This document shows positions 57,984-64,000 of a stretch of 64,000 bases of DNA, in pieces; within the stretch, counting starts at the first letter, position 1, and every line of letters begins with the position of its first letter. Origin of the DNA: Diplolepis rosae (lineage: Eukaryota > Arthropoda > Insecta > Hymenoptera > Diplolepididae). The notes under the pieces were generated by a model. It was given only the letters and a program-made list of their open reading frames with translations, did no database searches and was not told where the DNA came from. Position numbers and translations under genes: made by a program. The stretch lies in assembly GCA_030998225.1 (NCBI GenBank), contig JAPYXD010000680.1:11222001-11286000 (forward strand). Reading direction: 5' to 3'.

Positions 57984-58400
57984 AACCCAGAAAAAAGTTT
58001 CTTTGACTCAAAGAAAAATTTCTTTGAGTTAAAGATATTTTTTGATTGTTTTTTTTTCTTTGAATTGAAGAAATGAATGTCTACGCAGCCGCATAAGTAC
58101 ATGCGCAATGTGATTGACAGAAATATTTATTTAAAGAAAAAATTTTCTTCGGTCAAGGTAATAAAATAAATTCAATTATTTTTTAAGTTTTTACTAATAT
58201 TGTATTTGGATCAAATGAATATTTTTAAGTAGAATAAATAATGTTGAGAAAATCATTTCTTTCATTTAAAAAAGGGTAAAAAGGTGATTTCTTAAAATCA
58301 AATAAATCTATATTTGTTCTAAAGGTCTTTTTACTTCGAATTGAAGAAATGAATTTAAAAAAACGATTTCCTAAATTTAAATAAAACTTTTTTCTGGGTG
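57984..58400. mobile_element. MITE, CACCCAGAAAAAAG type, 417 bp
   Basis: The left end AACCCAGAAAAAAGTTT (57984, after TA) faces AAACTTTTTTCTGGGTG ending at 58400 (before TA). The interior is rich in TTTCTTTGA/TCAAAGAAA repeats. Confidence 0.8.
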
Positions 58401-58433
58401 TACAAATTCCAATTCAATTTAGGAATTATATTA

Positions 58434-58684
58434 GACGGAAAAAAATAGTTCAATAAAGTTTATAGAACTGTTCAAGAGTTGGGGGTACAGGCATTTACGG
58501 AACAGAGTTCTTGAAAATTTTAAAACTTTTCAGAATAAAATTTGAAACATTCAATAATTTTCCCTGAATGTTCCGGATTTTATTCTGAAAAGCTTTAAAA
58601 TTTTGCAGAATTCAATTCCGTAAATACCTGTACCCCTAATTCTTGAACGATTCTATAAATTTTATTCAACTATTTTCTTCCGTG
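58434..58684. mobile_element. TA MITE, ACGGAAAAAAATAG ends, 251 bp
   Basis: The ends GACGGAAAAAAATAGTT and AACTATTTTCTTCCGTG have TA at 58432-58433 and 58685-58686. The arms of about 110 bp pair through AGAACTGTTCAAGAG, GGCATTTACGG and their complements. A partial copy is at 4348-4420. Confidence 0.85.
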
Positions 58685-58686
58685 TA

Positions 58687-60004
58687 AAAAGCATGAAACA
58701 GAAACTTGTACTTATTTATGGAAAAATCTGCAAACTGAGGGTCGATAAAGAATATGTCGTGCATAAGAAAAGCTCAGAAACTTTTTACTTCAAGTTTCTG
58801 AAGAAGAGACTGAATTACGCATATTTGAGGGGGATTTAAGTTAGACAAGAACACGAAATTATAACCTCCCGAGAATATACCGCCTCCATGACGAGAATTA
58901 TCTTCTTATTCTTCTACCTTATCATTTTATTTTATGGATTACTTTACAGCCCATTTTCCCTTCTTAGTGCAACAATAAAATCTTCATTTCACATCCATGA
59001 AGAAATTCACCACATCAAATCTTTTTTCATCTTCATTGCCAGAAACTCTAATAGATTTTGTGGCTTAGAATAATTTTCTACATTTACTATAAAAATAGAA
59101 TTCGAGGATGAATAATCAAGTGAATCTATTTAGAATAATTGTCCTCACAAACATGAATTTTAAATTACAAGAGAATAATTTTCCCCAGGAAAATCTTGAC
59201 TTTTTATGACCCTCTTCTTTTTCAGATCAATTTTTCTCATTTTTTATTACCTTTGAAAGCCTTATCGTTCATTTATGATTCATGTGAATGCGTCTAGCAC
59301 AAGAATGGGTAAACGGTTCGCGTGTCGTATCCATAGGGTGAGTCATAAAATTTCCTTATAAAGAACTTGGGATACGTATAAGCTCGGATAAAAATCCTTT
59401 AAGAAAGGACATCCGTCCTTGATGACCTCGAGTTTCGTGCGTTACTGAAAATATCGACAAATGCGTAATCGCGTGCTGCGCGGACTAATGAAATATGTTC
59501 AAATATTCCTGAATTGTAAAATTTACTATAGAGATGCTATAAATAAACAGTCTGTAAAGTATATCCTGCTATTGTGTGTAGTGTCTGCGTTCCCAGACGT
59601 CGTTTATGACCAAACCCGTAACGTAGTTAACGCGCTTCCCATTTATTGATTAATACGCCAGAAGAGCCAATGTTGTGGAAGCGAATCTTTCTCTATAAAA
59701 AGGAAACCCAGTAACCACGTTATTTTTCATAACGAGGTAATATTTACGATCATAATTCTTCGTTATTCAATTTGCTTGATTATTTATCATCCTTTATTAT
59801 ACCAAGAATGGACCAGAAAAATGTAAATAAAGTCTCTTCAATTATGGACAAGGCCTTTAAAAGAAAATTCATTAATTAAATGATTATTTGAATTGACTAA
59901 AATGCTTGATAATAAAAATAAATTTAATGAAAAGTGAGAATTTGATATTATTTCTAGGAAATTGTGAGTACACTTTTTAATTAAATAGATTGAAAGGTGC
60001 TTAC
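58687..60004. other. AT-rich spacer, no gene seen
   Basis: Short open frames at 58888-59073 and 59461-59649 have no recognisable domain. Confidence 0.45.
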
Positions 60005-60240
60005 CTTTCAATTGGACTCTCCCTGCTCGTTGGGCAATTGTTTCTCGTTGCACTTTCACGACTGAAAAGAAGTTCTGACTTCGACTGGTTGTCTCTATTG
60101 TATCGAGGAATGTTTCGGGTGGTAGGAACGTCCGGAAATCGTGACCGGCGTAACGATCGTTCGACAGTCGATTTCCTTTTCCTCGCTGTCACTCCGCCCT
60201 CAACTTCATTCCAAGACTTAGTGGTAGCTTGCGAAAAAAA
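60005..60240 (-). other. Possible exon on the minus strand
   Basis: On the minus strand this stretch is less AT-rich than its surroundings, stays open for about 63 codons with a basic, Ser/Arg-rich product, and ends at 60005 in GAAAG followed by GTAAGC, a consensus splice donor. It could be a 5' coding or untranslated exon. No partner exon was found and no family is recognised. Confidence 0.25.
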
Positions 60241-61600
60241 TTAACTTGTAATGCACACTCCAAGATAACTGGTACCATTTCAATTTTTTCTCCAATTTAA
60301 AAAGCACCTAGAAATTAATGAATAGTTTTTTATTTTTCTATTGTGGGGACATACTCAGTCAGGAGGGCGAAAAATAAGGTTTTTCTCGAATTTTTTGTAA
60401 AAAAATGAATGAATTTATTTAAAAACTTTCGCATGTTAATAGGTAACATTTAAAAAACATGTAGAAATATTTCCATGAAAAAATAATTATTATTATGATA
60501 GCTATGTATATTTTACGAAGCCTCTGAAAATAAGTGTCTATCTCGTGAACATGATAACTCGAGACAGAATCATCTGAAATCAAAAAACCAGAAATATTTT
60601 GTTAGTAAGTGACTCTGTGTTGTGCTTGAACGGAAGGATTTGGAAAAAAATTAAATTTTGAATTTTTAGAGAACTTTGAAGTGAAAATCATGAGTTGAAA
60701 TGAGTTCTAATCATTGAGAAAAAATCCTTCGTTAAACAATATTTTTAAGATGTTTTGCACTGAGAAAAAAATGTGGTACAAGCAACTACGATTCCGTGAC
60801 CGTTAAAACTCTGAAACCGCAATTCGTTTTAGGCCCAACGGCGCGGCGAGGGCAGAGTTGGAACAAATTCTGAAGTTTAATTTGTAACGAATGTGAGAGA
60901 TATCTGTTGCATCTATAATGAAAAGTTGTTCCAATTTGACGTTTATATTACAGAGATTGCAAAAACGTTATAAAACTTTGTTTAAAAGCTATTGTAGAAA
61001 TAATACATCAAGTCACAAAAATGTGTGTTCTAGTTTATGAGATGTATGTTCAAAGAATATTTATTATAGACACTTACTTTCAAAAACTTTGTAGTACGGA
61101 GAAAGCCCGAAACTTTCGAGAGTTTTTCGGACGAAATCGCCAATGTCCAAAAGTGAGGTTAGAATACGATTTTTGGAGTTTTCTTATATTTGAAGATATT
61201 CACAACCTGAAAAAGACCATAAAGTCTTTTAAAAATAAGTATGATTGTTTTTCAAATAAAAGGAATAATCAAATATATTTTTATAATTAGATGTATTTGC
61301 AACATGTGTCACATAAACTGTTACAGAGCGATAGCACTCAAACTATTGATCATAGCCAAAAACGTTTCAGACAAAAGTTTCAGTGTTCGAGAAGGCCGTC
61401 ATACTGGATCACCCTAGTTTTGTTTATCGGTGGTGGCGTTGGAGCTACGTCAAGGTCAACTCCACTTTTTTAAATGGAACCACGTATTTTTTTTCAATGA
61501 CATTGTTACCGATATTAAGACGAATTCGACGATCTACAACACAAGGTCATTCTAGTCACGCAAAGTATGAAAATAGTCGAAAAATCGAAACATATCGGAA
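60241..61600. other. Spacer, no gene seen
   Basis: Short open frames at 61021-61619 have no recognisable domain. No paired repeat ends were seen. Confidence 0.45.
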
Positions 61601-61602
61601 TA

Positions 61603-62949
61603 CCAGGTGTGTTAGTTGAAGTTTGCCGGTTTTTCAAAAAAGAAAACACTTAATTAATGGTATAAGTTATCGCCCTCCATGATTAAGTCTCCATAATTAA
61701 TTAAAAACACTTCATTCTCAAGGGAATCTCAAAAAAATTTTATTCAAAGTATTGACCATTGGATTCTACACATTTTGCCCATCTTTCAAGCAAATCATGG
61801 ATACCATTCCAAAAAAACTTTTTCTCTTTCAAGGCAAACCATTCGACGAGCCATTTTTCGACTTCTTCAAAATTGGCGAAGCGCTGCTCTGCGAGTGAGT
61901 GTCCCATCGATGCGAAAAGGTGATAGTCGGACGGGGCGAGGTCTGGAGAGTACGGCGGGTGCGATAATATTTCCCAATTCAATGCTTTTAATGTGTTCTT
62001 TACCACTTTAGATGTATGAGACGGTGCGTTGTCATGTTGTAGGATAACTTTGCCATGTCTTCGGGCCCATTCCGGCCGTTTTTCGATCAACGCATGATTC
62101 AAATTGATAATTTGTTAACGGTAGCAATCCGTATTCACCGTCTCACCAGGTTTTAATAACTCGAAGTACGCCACACCGCACTGGTCCCACCAAACACAGA
62201 GCATTGTCTTACGGCCAAAGCGATTTGGCCTTGGAGTCGATGGGTCGACCTCACCAGGTGAAAGCCATGATTTTTTCCGCTTCGGGTTTTCGAAATAAAT
62301 CCATTTTTCGTCCCCCGTGACAATTTGATGCAGAAAACATTTCCTTTCGAACCGTTGAAGCAGCATTTCACAAATGGTTTTTCGATTTTCCATTTGTCTA
62401 TCGTTCAGTTGGTGTGGTACCCATTTTCCATACTTTTGGATTTGTCCCATGGCTTTTACACGTTGGCAAATTGCTCCTCGGATCACATTTAGTGTTTGTG
62501 CCAATTGTTATTGCGATTGGGTTGGGTCTTCAACCAATAACGCCTGCAATTCTTCGTCTTCGAACTTCTTCGCTGCACCAGGATGTTCATTGTCTCTTAA
62601 ATCGAAATCTCCACTTTTAAATTGACGAAACCATGTCTCACATATTCTAATCACTGGAGCATGTTCACCATAAGTTTCCACCAGCAATCGATGAGCTTCA
62701 ACTGCTTTTTTCTTTTGATGAAATAAGAAAAGCAAACAATGCCGCAAATGCGATTTACTTGAAACGAAACTCGACAAATTCACTGAGGTAAACAACTATG
62801 ATGCTATTATTTTGGCAGAATGTAATTGTGTACTTTTGAAGGTTATTGTCCATGGAAAAATATGACATAGATGCCAAATCATAGAAATGTATACATATCT
62901 CTAGCGACATCTATGAGTAAACCCGGCAAATTTCAACTAACACCCCTGA
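61603..62949 (-). mobile_element. Nearly complete mariner element, 1347 bp
   Basis: Terminal repeats CCAGGTGTGTTAGTTGAAGT (61603) and its complement CAAATTTCAACTAACACCCC region (ending 62949) are flanked by TA at 61601-61602 and 62950-62951. The length is typical of mariner. It carries a transposase on the minus strand that is open apart from two stop codons. Confidence 0.94.
61740..62795 (-). pseudogene. Mariner transposase with two nonsense codons
   Basis: The frame covers 351 codons plus stop, the usual mariner length. The N-terminal helix-turn-helix part includes KKKAVEAHRLL and CETWFRQFKSGDFDL. The catalytic aspartates are in TGDEKWIYF, ILQHDNAPSHT and YSPDLAPSDYH, in the D,D34D arrangement of mariner. 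The protein ends with the common NGQYFE. Two in-frame TAA codons interrupt it, at 62508-62510 (after DPTQSQ) and 62115-62117 (before QIINLNHAL). Each is one C-to-T change from the CAA glutamine that relatives usually have there. No frameshift or deletion was seen. It cuts and pastes DNA in related elements; here it is inactive as written, or an assembly or read error would have to explain both stops. Confidence 0.92.
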
Positions 62950-63042
62950 TAATCACTTTCAAAGCATCCACTAACCTTAGTTTGGGTCTACCTACAGAAG
63001 ATGCTCGAAGTGATGACCCTCGACTTGTTAGCACTTGTTCTT

Positions 63043-63102
63043 TGTCAAAACCCTATAAAATGTAATCTGATGATGTTAGATATGGCGAACGAGGTGGCCA
63101 AG
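63043..63102 (-). pseudogene. DDE transposase scrap (mariner superfamily)
   Basis: On the minus strand this short stretch reads WPPRSPYLTSSDYIL followed by a stop and GF, resembling the third-Asp region of mariner-superfamily transposases (WPPRSPDLT..D). Nothing else of the element is recognisable. Confidence 0.4.
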
Positions 63103-63152
63103 CTTGAACACAGAGTTGTTTGTTTCATTGTACATTAGAAGGTAATGCGTGA

Positions 63153-64000
63153 CTAAATGATATGTCAACAGAAAATGCTTACTTTCTGCCTATAATAACC
63201 TTGAGTGACCACCGGTGCATCGAATTTAGTCTAGAACAAGGGTGTCAAGCGGTGGAAAAGGGTAGGGGCGGCGAAGAAAGGAGCCCCTCCTGGAACACGA
63301 GACGACTGACCAGGGAAAGACTTCGCGAACAACTCGAAGAAACCAGGCTCATCGATGAGCTTGGTTGGGTCTGCCCTGCTGGGTCGTTTGAAGCTGCTGT
63401 GCGCTCGGTGAGGCAGAAGGTGGTCGCGGCTTGTGACTACTCGATGCCTCGCCGTAAGCGCAGGCACACCAAGGGTTCGATGTACTGGTGGAACGACCAG
63501 TTGGCAGCCCTACGTCGAGAATGCCTCGCAGCGCGGCGAAAATTCACTCGTTCAAAGGGGGATGCTACGCTGCACGAGGCATGGAAAGGGGCAAAAACAG
63601 CTTTGAGGCGGGGCATAAAGAAAAGCCGACTTCAATGCTGGAAAGACTTGATCGGTGAGGTCGAGAAGGATCCATGGGGTCTCGCCTTCAAAATAGTCAC
63701 CAAGAGATTGGTGATTAGAAGAAAGACCCCGGGCCTGGATAATCCCGATCGAGTCAAGCACATTGTGCGAAGCTTGTTTCCACACGTGGAGCCGTTCCAA
63801 AGACAGGACCGAAGTTCCTGCGTGGTCCGGCGCGAAGAACTCTTCACTCTCGAAGAACTAAAGAGAGCGGGTGGAAGGCTTAAGGCAAATACAGCGCCGG
63901 GAATCGACGGAGTGCCGAACGAGATCCTCAAAGAGGTGATCAAGCTATACCCGGAGATCCTCCTAGAGGCCTTTAACTCCTGTCTTCGGGATGGGAGGTT
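63153..64000 (+). CDS. Non-LTR retrotransposon ORF2, partial (endonuclease end to RT start)
   Basis: The plus strand is open in one frame from about 63153 to the window end without a stop. It starts with the tail of an AP-type endonuclease (TLSDHRCIEFSL, the SDH motif). It continues through the linker usual in R1/LOA/I-type elements (SPSWNTRRL; YWWNDQLAALRRECLAARRK; KSRLQCWKDLI) and reaches the start of the reverse transcriptase (NTAPGIDGVPNEILKE, RT block 1-2). The DNA is much richer in G and C than its surroundings, as expected of a recent arrival. The 5' part of ORF2 and any ORF1 are missing: the DNA before 63153 is unrelated, so the copy is 5'-truncated unless it is rearranged. The 3' part lies outside the window. 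Confidence 0.85.

Noticed and set aside
62374..62620. Open frames on the plus strand inside the mariner
   Set aside because: They are shadows of the minus-strand transposase.
63231..63943. Open frames on the minus strand
   Set aside because: They are antisense to the continuous reverse transcriptase frame on the plus strand.

Overview
The window is AT-rich eukaryotic DNA with intron-bearing genes, many TA- and TTAA-flanked DNA transposons, mariner and BEL/Pao remnants and an R1-type non-LTR element. This mix points to an arthropod, most likely an insect. Order and species cannot be fixed from the sequence alone. I read only one host gene with confidence: a complete six-exon ornithine decarboxylase (ODC) gene on the minus strand (19799-24622, 396 codons plus stop). 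Two further exon candidates, at 42994-43247 and 60005-60240 (both minus), are weak.

Layout. 1-5800: a foldback element, a short hairpin repeat, a pogo-type MITE and AT-rich spacer. 5860-13065: a dead BEL/Pao gag-protease sequence cut into pieces by MITEs, including two copies of one element in opposite orientation, one of them stuffed with further insertions. 13085-15298: a dead mariner carrying two nested MITEs, followed by another MITE to 16709. 18456-19094: a deleted mariner-superfamily element. 19799-24622: the ODC gene; introns 1 and 4 are swollen by nested MITEs. 25052-28640: a mariner deletion derivative and more MITEs. 31071-35490: TA microsatellites, a hammerhead-like motif, a second pogo-type MITE, a foldback and a 1.5-kb palindrome. 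36446-43925: TTAA MITEs, a hAT-like element, hairpin satellite units and single repeats. 43930-46240: a satellite of about 300-bp units with a recent 593-bp dimer duplication. 46760-47765: a second long palindrome. 49190-58684: hairpin MITEs, more hairpin satellite, a TTAA element holding two tRNA-like repeats and three tandem MITEs. 61603-62949: a nearly intact mariner with two stop codons. 63153-64000: the 5' part of a non-LTR reverse transcriptase reading frame that runs off the window.

The most unusual signal is a hammerhead-like RNA motif at three unrelated loci (31501-31542; both ends of the palindrome 33955-35490; both ends of the palindrome 46760-47765). Its helices differ in sequence but keep their pairing, while the core and the GAAAC-GTY tail are shared. 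Hammerhead motifs are known from Penelope-like elements, so these palindromes may be non-autonomous relatives. The second theme is insertion layering. Several insertions can be removed conceptually at their TA or TTAA duplications to restore the interrupted frame, or, in ODC intron 4, to restore an intron of normal size, which gives a relative history of the locus.
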